Notes: generated by a model from the letters alone, not told the origin. Positions 1 through 5,731 are shown, counted from the stretch's first letter. The stretch: 5,867 bases of DNA from Cyanobacteria bacterium UBA7694 (GCA_002482705.1 DLGM01000104.1:1-5867); one strand, 5' to 3'. Numbers and translations are program-made.

Positions 1-1869
1 GAAAAAGAAGCCCCCACCCAAACCCCCGGCATCGGCCTGCGCAATTTACTCACCCATGGGCTCGGACTGGGCCCAAAACACGATGACTTCGCACTATTGA
101 GTGCCGCCCATCCATCATCCCAAGACACCAGCCAGCCCCGTTTCTCAGAGGCGTTCACTATCGGCTCCACCGAACAGGTTTACAACCATGCCTCCCCTCA
201 CCCCACAGAGGGAGACCCCTCAAATATAGATCCCATAGATTTTAACCCCGACCTATTGGATGATGTGAGTACTTCCGCTCCGATGCAGACTCCGCCCGTT
301 TGTACCGACGTCAAAACGTGTACCCCCGGTAGCGTCCGTCCTCCCATATACACCTTCGCGTTTCCACCCAGTAAAATGGTGCCCTTTCCAGAAGAGCGCA
401 CCTTAAAAGGTCCCTTGGCCGCCAACACAAATTGGTTAAATAAATTAGAACAAAGCCATCGCGGTTATGACTTAGAAAGTTTCCATAACGGTATTCCCTT
501 TGGGGCGCTCCAAAGTGCTTTAGGGAAGTCAGATAAAAATGGGGATTCACAACTCAATTTGGATGAAGCCAGACAAGCAGGCGTGATCACAGCTTCACAA
601 GCTAATACGTTGAAACAGCTCGCCCGCACCCATCAGCTCATGCCTGCTGATCCAAAACAGATCGATGCGGTCGCTCTGGGCAGATCCTTACAAGCACAGG
701 GTGTTTCCCTCCCCACAGATCTGACAAACGCCCTTTCCGATTTAGAAATACTGAACCACTATTTAGGTCAAAAGGACATTGCCCCTGAGGAAATTATCTT
801 GCAAGCTGACCCTAAAGCCCGCGATACCCATAAAACAACTATTCCCATGAAAGAATATGCAACAAACACCGTCGAACAGAATCCACAAACCAAAGAGCAG
901 TACCGTGCAGCCAAACTCGAATATTTAAATTTAAAACAGGAAGTCGGCAAATTAGAACGTGATTTTAACAACGCGACCCGAACACTTGCAGGCGCCCGCG
1001 AAAAACTTGAGCGCCTCCAACAACGCGCCCCCAATGACCCCAGAATTCCGGCCCAGCAGGCTAAAATTGACAGTGATCAAGCGGCCCTGGAACAAAAAAG
1101 ACAAGCCTTAGAGGCAAAACAAACAGCCCTGGTAGAAAAAGGACAAGTCTCTGTAGAAGGCGTTTATGCGAAAGGCGGCACTGTCGTAAAACGTTATATC
1201 GTTGGCCCCCAAACCCCCGAGCAAAAATCGGATCTGTTTGGCGATATTTACCAACGCAGGCCCCAAGAGGGTGTTACCGATGGTTACAAACACGATAATG
1301 TGGGTTGTGCTGCCAAAACCGACTTGCTGCATACCTTGATCCTGGGCCGGGAAATTAACGTCCAAAAAATGCTCACCCTCACTGAAAATGGGGAGCAGGG
1401 CTCTAAAGACTATGGCCCGGTCAAAGTCACCCACACGCCCGGTACACGGACAACCCCATTTTCCAAAGATAAACACAATCCCGCTGACCCCACCAAGCCA
1501 CAGGAAGAAAACCTGCAAGCCATGTTCGATCAAGACGTCCTCAAACCGGGCATGGTGCTATTCATTAACACCAACGCAAATATGCGTCTAGAAGGTGAAA
1601 GTGACGATATGGGCAGTAAACCCTTTGGTTCCAGTGACCGGCACTGGTTTACCTATATGGGAAAATCGGGAGACACCCCCATTTTCTTGGACAATACAGG
1701 GACCCAATATACACTCCAACAAATGATCACCCATTACCGAGTTGGGCGAGAAGACAATGTTGGCACCCCCACCGTTTTACACACGGTCTTTGATTTTTAC
1801 CCCACCGAAGCTGAGCGGGATAAATTCAAAGCCTTTGCGCAAAAACTGTTGGGGAACACCCTCCATTAA
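1..1869 (+). CDS. Large EF-hand / coiled-coil protein with C-terminal NlpC/P60- or CHAP-like Cys-His-Asp domain (5' end outside window)
   Basis: The frame is open from base 1 to the TAA at 1867-1869, so the gene starts upstream and at least 622 residues are visible. The TTG at 97 is an in-frame codon without a Shine-Dalgarno and is unlikely to be the start. Residues are numbered from base 1. About 1-140 is Pro/Ser/Thr/Asp-rich and probably disordered, with a Cys pair at 101 and 107. Residues 178-189 (bases 532-567) form a canonical EF-hand loop with D, N, D, Q, N, E at positions 1, 3, 5, 7, 9 and 12. Residues about 299-381 are heptad-like, Glu/Lys/Leu/Gln-rich helix broken by a Pro/Asn turn at 343-347, which suggests an antiparallel coiled coil. 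The C-terminus has Cys436 in NVGCAAKT, a KPGMVLF strand at 515-521, His548 in DRHWFTYMG and Asp564 in IFLDN. This order and spacing resemble NlpC/P60 or CHAP papain-fold hydrolases. Peptidase or amidase activity is inferred; I do not recognise the full protein. It looks AT-richer than the genes to its right. Confidence 0.85.
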   Translation, partial: EKEAPTQTPGIGLRNLLTHGLGLGPKHDDFALLSAAHPSSQDTSQPRFSEAFTIGSTEQVYNHASPHPTEGDPSNIDPIDFNPDLLDDVSTSAPMQTPPVCTDVKTCTPGSVRPPIYTFAFPPSKMVPFPEERTLKGPLAANTNWLNKLEQSHRGYDLESFHNGIPFGALQSALGKSDKNGDSQLNLDEARQAGVITASQANTLKQLARTHQLMPADPKQIDAVALGRSLQAQGVSLPTDLTNALSDLEILNHYLGQKDIAPEEIILQADPKARDTHKTTIPMKEYATNTVEQNPQTKEQYRAAKLEYLNLKQEVGKLERDFNNATRTLAGAREKLERLQQRAPNDPRIPAQQAKIDSDQAALEQKRQALEAKQTALVEKGQVSVEGVYAKGGTVVKRYIVGPQTPEQKSDLFGDIYQRRPQEGVTDGYKHDNVGCAAKTDLLHTLILGREINVQKMLTLTENGEQGSKDYGPVKVTHTPGTRTTPFSKDKHNPADPTKPQEENLQAMFDQDVLKPGMVLFINTNANMRLEGESDDMGSKPFGSSDRHWFTYMGKSGDTPIFLDNTGTQYTLQQMITHYRVGREDNVGTPTVLHTVFDFYPTEAERDKFKAFAQKLLGNTLH

Positions 1870-1873
1870 GGAA

Positions 1874-2995
1874 CTACTCTAACACCGTCTTTAACATTTG
1901 CTGCAAACGGGATGCGCGTTTGGGTAAGGCCGGAGCCGGAAACGCTGGGTCGAGCACATGCAACGCCAACGCATCAAGATCCGTATTGGTGCTGGCCAAA
2001 ATCACCATCGCCCGGCCCCCTTGGCGGTCAACGCCCACAAACGAACGGTAGCCCCCGGTGCCCCCATTGTGCCAGACATAGGTTTTGTCCTTGCGGGAAA
2101 ACAGATGCCAGCCCATACCTATTTTCATGTTGCCATCGGCATGGGCCAAGGGTTGCGCCATCTGCTCAAACAGAAGCTGATCCGGGTGGGAAATCGCCCC
2201 CAGTTGCAACCCGGCAAAACGCACCATGTCGGTGAGAGTTGAGCGCAGCGCCCCGGCCCCGGGCAGGGTCGGAAAATCCCAATTGGCCACCTCATGTTGG
2301 CCATTAAACCCTTTGGCCAGACGGGCCAACTGGTCCGCACGCAAAGCAATGCCCGTATCCGGCATCCCCCAAGGTTTCAGCACTTCGCGCTGGAGCAGCG
2401 GTTCATAAGCCATTTTGGCCTGATGCGTTAAAGCTTGGCTCAAGAGCCCAGAGCCCAGATTGGAGTATTCATACTTCGCCCCTGGATCGCGCGGCAGTGA
2501 ATATGTTTTCAGAAAGGCCCACAAATTATCGCGGGTGTAATCGGCATACGGATTGGCCATGTCTTTGGGTTTGAGATTGCCTGGTAAACGGGGCAGCCCG
2601 GATGTATGCGTCACCAGATGTTGCAGGGTAATGGCCTGGCCCGAACGGCCCGGCACCGTCACAGGCTTCGGCAGGTGAGTCAGTACCGGGTCATCTAATT
2701 TGACAAAACCCTGCTGTACCCTCCGGGCCAAGAGAGCCGCATTAAAAACCTTGGACACCGAACCTATTTCAAACACCGTATTGGCTTGTACGGGGGCCTT
2801 GCTGGCGGCATCCCGCTGCCCATAAAAGCGCAGCGTGGTTTCCCCTTGGGCGTCGATCACCCCCACCGCCACCGCTTGCGCCAAGCGCTTCTCGACCAAG
2901 GTCTTTAACCACTGGTCAGCTTCCGCCGAAATTTCAGGGGCGGCCTGGGCCGGAAGCGCCAGCAGCAGGGCACTCACCATCACTTTCCACATCAT
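1874..2995 (-). CDS. Secreted serine hydrolase, class C beta-lactamase / penicillin-binding protein family
   Basis: The 373-residue product fits the family length. Residues 1-19 form a signal peptide: Lys4, a hydrophobic run from 5 to 15, and an AQAA cleavage region, so the mature enzyme should be periplasmic or exported. The catalytic motifs are complete: SVSK at 79-82 (Ser79 nucleophile, Lys82 general base), YSN at 177-179, and HNG at 309-311 followed by GTGG, taking the place of the KTG motif. The family-typical HTSGLP is at 130-135. Members include AmpC-type beta-lactamases, D-Ala-D-Ala carboxypeptidases, D-aminopeptidases and esterases. The sequence does not show which substrate is used, and a resistance role should not be assumed. 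The start is one of two tandem ATGs (2995 or 2992); AAGGAG at 3002-3007 lies 6 or 9 nt upstream. The gene is convergent with the upstream large gene (4 nt between stops) and divergent from the aldo/keto reductase. Confidence 0.95.
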   Translation of the reverse strand: MMWKVMVSALLLALPAQAAPEISAEADQWLKTLVEKRLAQAVAVGVIDAQGETTLRFYGQRDAASKAPVQANTVFEIGSVSKVFNAALLARRVQQGFVKLDDPVLTHLPKPVTVPGRSGQAITLQHLVTHTSGLPRLPGNLKPKDMANPYADYTRDNLWAFLKTYSLPRDPGAKYEYSNLGSGLLSQALTHQAKMAYEPLLQREVLKPWGMPDTGIALRADQLARLAKGFNGQHEVANWDFPTLPGAGALRSTLTDMVRFAGLQLGAISHPDQLLFEQMAQPLAHADGNMKIGMGWHLFSRKDKTYVWHNGGTGGYRSFVGVDRQGGRAMVILASTNTDLDALALHVLDPAFPAPALPKRASRLQQMLKTVLE

Positions 2996-3001
2996 TGGGA
3001 T

Positions 3002-3007
3002 CTCCTT
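3002..3007 (-). promoter_or_regulatory. Ribosome binding site of the serine hydrolase gene
   Basis: On the minus strand this reads AAGGAG. It lies 6 nt before the ATG at 2995 and 9 nt before the second ATG at 2992, so it fits either start and does not decide between them. Confidence 0.8.
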
Positions 3008-3022
3008 AGGGGTCTCTGCATC

Positions 3023-3051
3023 ATCATAACCCCGTACCAGCGTATTGCATA
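3023..3051 (-). promoter_or_regulatory. Possible promoter of the serine hydrolase gene
   Basis: The minus strand has TATGAT (bases 3028 to 3023), one mismatch from the consensus -10 box. With a 17-nt spacer the -35 position (3051 to 3046) reads TATGCA, which is a poor -35. The transcript would have a short leader of about 20 nt containing the AAGGAG. A palindrome at 3040-3054 covers the -35 position. This is a tentative call by eye. Confidence 0.3.
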
Positions 3052-3054
3052 CGC
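3040..3054. repeat. Palindrome GCGTAT-TGC-ATACGC, possible operator
   Basis: Two perfect 6-bp arms flank a 3-nt centre, about 45-60 bp upstream of the serine hydrolase start. It overlaps the -35 position of the proposed promoter. The size and symmetry suit a dimeric repressor or activator site, but no regulator gene is present in the window, so the role is inferred. Confidence 0.4.
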
Positions 3055-3066
3055 CCCAGTTCTACG

Positions 3067-3127
3067 CCTACCGCCTTATAAACGTAGTAGCGAATGCGAT
3101 GCGAATGCCTCACCGGAACGCGGTAGG
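3067..3127. repeat. 8-bp inverted repeat enclosing an 11-bp-phased direct repeat
   Basis: CCTACCGC at 3067-3074 is matched by its exact reverse complement GCGGTAGG at 3120-3127. Between them GCGAATGC occurs twice, at 3090-3097 and 3101-3108. The start-to-start distance is 11 bp, roughly one helical turn, so both copies would face the same side of the DNA. This arrangement suits cooperative protein binding. It sits in the middle of the divergent intergenic region, so it could serve either gene. Confidence 0.35.
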
Positions 3128-3178
3128 GCTCTTCATTACCTCTAAATAGAGCGTAAATATAAGCTTTAGGCGTGATGC

Positions 3179-3216
3179 AGGTGCAGGGGGCAGAAGATTG
3201 TCTGCCCCCTGCACCT
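3179..3216. repeat. Perfect 16-bp inverted repeat with 6-nt loop (strong hairpin)
   Basis: The arm AGGTGCAGGGGGCAGA (3179-3194) is followed by the loop AGATTG and then the exact reverse complement at 3201-3216. The stem is GC-rich and would be very stable as RNA or cruciform. It lies between two divergent gene starts, about 100 bp upstream of the aldo/keto reductase, and has no T-run on either side, so an ordinary intrinsic terminator is not supported. Options are a transcript-end or attenuator hairpin, part of a small RNA, a protein-binding site, or a dispersed palindromic repeat. Confidence 0.7.
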
Positions 3217-3283
3217 ACGTTGGAAATGGAAGAACTGACCGGCCCTGTAGCGTTGACCAGCCCGGCCCCCTGTGCCCCTGGGG

Positions 3284-3289
3284 TATAAT
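3284..3289 (+). promoter_or_regulatory. Consensus -10 box (TATAAT) of the aldo/keto reductase cluster
   Basis: A perfect TATAAT lies 26 nt upstream of the ATG, which predicts a leader of roughly 20 nt. No -35 box is present at the normal 16-18 nt spacing. The nearest candidate, TTGACC at 3253-3258, is 25 nt away. The palindrome CCCCTGGGG (3275-3283) directly abuts the -10. Expression may need an activator or depend on the -10 alone; this is inference. Confidence 0.55.
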
Positions 3290-3302
3290 CAATTATCCGT
3301 CC

Positions 3303-3308
3303 GGGAGG
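3303..3308 (+). promoter_or_regulatory. Ribosome binding site of the aldo/keto reductase gene
   Basis: GGGAGG is followed by a run of seven T and then the ATG at 3316. The 7-nt spacing is ideal and supports this start. Confidence 0.8.
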
Positions 3309-3315
3309 TTTTTTT

Positions 3316-4167
3316 ATGCCGATCCGCCACATTTCCCATCATGGCCAACAGGTGCCGACTTTGGTGTATGGCACCGCCTGGAAAGAAGATGACACCGAAG
3401 CCTGTGTCCGTGCCGCTCTGCAAGCCGGGTTTGTCGGCATCGACACCGCCAATCAGCGCAAACACTACTTTGAAGCCGGGGTTGGAGCTGCCGTCCAACA
3501 AGCCATCCAAGCAGGCACCCTCACCCGCGCGCAGCTCTTTTTACAGACCAAATTCACCTACCAAGCAGGCCAAGACCACCGCTTGCCCTATGACCCGGCA
3601 GCCGATTACACCACCCAAGTGCAGCAATCTTTTGCCAGCTCCCTCGAACACCTGCACACCGACTACCTTGATTCTTATGTCCTGCACGGCCCCTCCACCG
3701 GGCAAGGCCTGACCGAGGCCGATGTCGAAGTGTGGCGAGCCATGGAAGCCTTACAGCGCAGCGGAGCTGTGCGCCAACTGGGCGTATCCAATGTCAATGC
3801 GGCCCAACTGCAATTATTACTGGGCTTTGCCGAAATTCCCCCGGTGTTTGTGCAAAACCGCTGTTATGCCCACACCCAGTGGGATGCCCAAGTACGCCAG
3901 ATCTGCCAGCAGCACCAGATATTGTATCAAGGGTTTTCCCTGCTGACCGCCAATGGCCGGGCCCTCAACCACCCAGCGGTGTTTGCCATCGCCGAACGCC
4001 TGCAAGCCACCCTTCCGCAGGTGGTCTTCCGTTTTGCCCTGCAAATAGGCATGCAGCCCCTGACGGGTACCACCAACCCGGCGCACATGGCCCAGGATCT
4101 GGCTGTGTACGACCTGCCCGCCCTCAGTGAGAAAGAAATACACACCCTCGAACAGATTGCATTTTAA
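3316..4167 (+). CDS. Aldo/keto reductase
   Basis: The 283-residue product is typical of the AKR superfamily: cytosolic TIM-barrel enzymes that reduce aldehydes or ketones with NAD(P)H. The catalytic tetrad is complete: Asp43 in GIDTAN, Tyr51 in KHYFEAG, Lys79 in LQTKF and His124 in YVLHGP. GVSN at 156-159 and the Asn181 region (VQNRCY) match conserved cofactor and substrate positions. The C-terminal loop reads PLTGTTNPAHM (248-258). It lacks the Lys-Ser/Arg pattern that grips the NADPH 2'-phosphate in well-studied AKR1 enzymes, so cofactor preference is open. The QRKHY version of the tyrosine motif departs from the common Y-x-N-E pattern. The ATG is supported by GGGAGG 7 nt upstream. It is first in a three-gene cluster, and its stop codon overlaps the ribosome binding site of the next gene. 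The substrate cannot be read from sequence. Confidence 0.95.
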   Translation: MPIRHISHHGQQVPTLVYGTAWKEDDTEACVRAALQAGFVGIDTANQRKHYFEAGVGAAVQQAIQAGTLTRAQLFLQTKFTYQAGQDHRLPYDPAADYTTQVQQSFASSLEHLHTDYLDSYVLHGPSTGQGLTEADVEVWRAMEALQRSGAVRQLGVSNVNAAQLQLLLGFAEIPPVFVQNRCYAHTQWDAQVRQICQQHQILYQGFSLLTANGRALNHPAVFAIAERLQATLPQVVFRFALQIGMQPLTGTTNPAHMAQDLAVYDLPALSEKEIHTLEQIAF

Positions 4168-4172
4168 AGGAG
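4167..4172 (+). promoter_or_regulatory. Ribosome binding site of the PH-domain gene
   Basis: AAGGAG begins on the last base of the reductase stop codon and ends 7 nt before the ATG at 4180. The overlap supports co-transcription and possible translational coupling. Confidence 0.8.
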
Positions 4173-4179
4173 CCCTCCC

Positions 4180-4557
4180 ATGGGATTATTCGACGGATTA
4201 ATGGGCAATGCCTCTAAGATGGACAATGCCAAGGCCAATCAGGAATTTGGTCTGCTGCTGGCCCCCGGCGAACAGATCGAGCACGGTTATTTGCTGATCC
4301 GGGACGGCTTTTTGTTCACCAACAAACGCCTGATTTTGGTCGATCGCCAGGGCATGACCGGCAGCAAGGTCGAATACCATTCGATTCCCTATAAAAGCGT
4401 TGTGCATTTCAGCATTGAAACCGCTGGCACCTTTGACCTCGATGCGGATCTCAAGATTTGGATCTCCGGCAACCCGACCCCGATTCAGAAGACCTTCAAC
4501 AAAAAGGTCAATATCTACGAAGTGCAGGGCATTCTGGCCCAGTACGTGATGCGGTGA
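4180..4557 (+). CDS. Small bacterial PH-domain protein (YvbH / bPH_1 family)
   Basis: This 125-residue protein is essentially one bacterial pleckstrin-homology domain. It opens with MGLFDGLMGNASK. The core RDGFLFTNKRLILVD (41-55), then GMTGSKVEYHSIPYKSV (58-74), FSIETAGTFDLDADLKIWIS (77-96), and a final helix NIYEVQGILAQYV (111-123), match the family pattern as I know it. No signal peptide or membrane segment is visible, so it is probably cytoplasmic. The molecular role of the family is unclear; the fold generally serves oligomerisation or ligand/protein binding. It follows the reductase by 12 nt and precedes the alarmone synthetase by 7 nt. That places it in one operon and makes it a candidate partner or regulator of the synthetase, which is an inference from position only. 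Confidence 0.9.
   Translation: MGLFDGLMGNASKMDNAKANQEFGLLLAPGEQIEHGYLLIRDGFLFTNKRLILVDRQGMTGSKVEYHSIPYKSVVHFSIETAGTFDLDADLKIWISGNPTPIQKTFNKKVNIYEVQGILAQYVMR
4553..4557 (+). promoter_or_regulatory. Weak ribosome binding site of the synthetase gene
   Basis: GGTGA overlaps the stop codon of the PH gene and lies 7 nt before the ATG at 4565. It can pair with the UCACC part of a typical 16S rRNA 3' end. An in-frame stop at 4547-4549 leaves no earlier start. The weak site and the 7-nt gap suggest translational coupling to the PH gene. Confidence 0.5.
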
Positions 4558-4564
4558 CGCTCCG

Positions 4565-5668
4565 ATGATCAAAAATCACCTGCTGGAAGAATACCAGCAG
4601 ATTCAACCCCAACTTCAGGCCCTCGAAAAAGAAGTGTTTAGCAAGCTGCATGGGCTGCTCAAAACCGCAGCACTGCCGCTGCACACCCTCTCCAGCCGAG
4701 TCAAAAAGCCCGACAGCCTGGCACGTAAGCTCAACCGCCCGGACCGCACCTATCATGCCCTGAGCGACATCACCGATTTGGTCGGCCTGCGCATTATCAC
4801 CTATTTTGAAGACACCATCGACGAGATTGCCGCTCTGGTTGAAAAGACCTTTGAAATCGACTACCGCCACTCGATCGACAAGCGCAAAAGCCTCGATGCC
4901 TCGCGCTTTGGCTACCGCTCCCTGCACTATATTTGCAGTTATGAAGGTGTGCCCCATCGCTTTGAAATTCAGATTCGCACCATTTTGCAGCATGCCTGGG
5001 CCGAAACCGAACATGACTTGGGTTATAAGAGCGAAGCCAGTATCCCCCTCGAAATTCGCCGCCGCTTCTCGCGCATTGCCAGCCTGCTGGAAATTGCCGA
5101 CGCCGAGTTTTCATCGATCCGCAGCTATCTCAACGACTATGCCCAACAGGCCAGCCAGCGACTGGTGCAGGCCGACGGGCATTTGGGCGTTGACCGCATC
5201 TCATTGGAGCAGTTCTTGCACGACCCGGAAGTCACCGCAATTGAACAGCACTTTGCCACCCAAATTGATGCCACCCTGAGTGAGGCGTTCTTTTACCCGG
5301 ATTACCTGATTCGCATGCTCAACGCCGTCGGCGTCGATGACATGGCCCAGTTGCGCCAAACCCTGCTGACCCACCAACAGGAATTGGGGCAGTTTATCCG
5401 CCCCTATTTTGAGTTTACGCGCAAGGTGTGGCAGTTCGACAGCCGCAGCCTGAGCGAGTTTTTGCGCGGCTACAGCCTGGTATTTTTGGCCCACTTCCTG
5501 ATTCTGCGTGACAATGCCCTGGGGATTGAACGCCTGGATAAACTGGCCAAGTTTTACCAGTTGATCGACTATCCCCATGACGAAAACACCGCGCGGGCAG
5601 TCGCTGAAACCTTATTGGAAACGCTACAGTCCGGTGCGGTGCATGCGAACCCTAGCAACCAGTCCTAA
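4565..5668 (+). CDS. RelA/SpoT-type (p)ppGpp synthetase, hydrolase-less, with long C-terminal extension
   Basis: The 367-residue cytosolic protein has a RelA_SpoT nucleotidyltransferase domain at about 40-160. Such enzymes transfer pyrophosphate from ATP to the 3' position of GDP/GTP. Visible motifs are the ATP-binding SSRVKKPDSLARKL (43-56), the metal-binding Asp71 in DLVGLR, RFGYRSLHY (114-122, Tyr117 expected to stack on guanine), and Glu134 in FEIQIRT followed by QHAWAETEHDLGYK (142-155). All catalytic positions look intact. There is no HD hydrolase domain before it and no recognisable TGS or ACT domain after it. Residues about 160-360 are mostly helical and of unknown function, beginning with the family-like RRRFSRIASLLEIAD (165-179). 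At 367 residues it is much longer than compact RelQ/RelP enzymes (about 210). Only one Cys is present, so no zinc finger. It ends the AKR-PH-synthetase cluster. Some small alarmone synthetases are toxins acting on tRNA ends; nothing visible decides this here. Confidence 0.92.
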   Translation: MIKNHLLEEYQQIQPQLQALEKEVFSKLHGLLKTAALPLHTLSSRVKKPDSLARKLNRPDRTYHALSDITDLVGLRIITYFEDTIDEIAALVEKTFEIDYRHSIDKRKSLDASRFGYRSLHYICSYEGVPHRFEIQIRTILQHAWAETEHDLGYKSEASIPLEIRRRFSRIASLLEIADAEFSSIRSYLNDYAQQASQRLVQADGHLGVDRISLEQFLHDPEVTAIEQHFATQIDATLSEAFFYPDYLIRMLNAVGVDDMAQLRQTLLTHQQELGQFIRPYFEFTRKVWQFDSRSLSEFLRGYSLVFLAHFLILRDNALGIERLDKLAKFYQLIDYPHDENTARAVAETLLETLQSGAVHANPSNQS

Positions 5669-5699
5669 AACAAGATAGCCACAGCGCCAGGGTTTGGAT

Positions 5700-5725
5700 G
5701 GGGGCTCGGCCATAAAGCTGCCCCC
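5700..5725. terminator. Possible terminator hairpin between convergent genes
   Basis: GGGGGC (5700-5705) pairs with GCCCCC (5720-5725), and GGC/GCT inside can add three pairs around a CATAAA loop with a 2-nt bulge. On the + strand a moderately T-rich GTGATTATTCTT follows, so weak intrinsic termination of the synthetase transcript is plausible. There is no T-run on the minus side. It sits in the 63-nt gap between the synthetase and the glycine-zipper gene. Confidence 0.4.
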
Positions 5726-5731
5726 CCGTGA

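Noticed and set aside
97..99. TTG as the start codon of the first gene
   Set aside because: The frame is open back to base 1 with protein-like sequence, and there is no Shine-Dalgarno before the TTG, so the true start lies outside the window.
1108..1533. 141-codon minus-strand open frame inside the first gene
   Set aside because: It lies antisense to a coding region with clear domain motifs and has no family resemblance; it is a shadow frame.
3099..3149. 16-codon + strand mini-ORF before the perfect inverted repeat
   Set aside because: There is no Shine-Dalgarno and no recognisable peptide; it could arise by chance.
3140..3151. Short palindrome CTCTA-AA-TAGAG
   Set aside because: Five-bp arms in an AT-rich stretch are expected by chance; nothing else supports it as a site.
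3179..3216. Intrinsic terminator reading of the 16-bp inverted repeat
   Set aside because: No T-run follows on either strand and both neighbouring genes point away from it, so it was kept as an unexplained inverted repeat.
2996..3315. tRNA or other known structured RNA in the intergenic region
   Set aside because: No GGTTCGAATCC-like T-loop, acceptor stem or CCA end could be found on either strand.
3024..3332. Minus-strand open frame of 102 codons across the divergent intergenic region
   Set aside because: It begins inside the reductase start, crosses the perfect inverted repeat and the proposed promoters, and has no ribosome binding site or recognisable protein features.
4508..5014. 168-codon minus-strand open frame inside the PH and synthetase genes
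   Set aside because: It is antisense to the conserved synthetase motifs; the open frame follows from the codon bias of the real gene.
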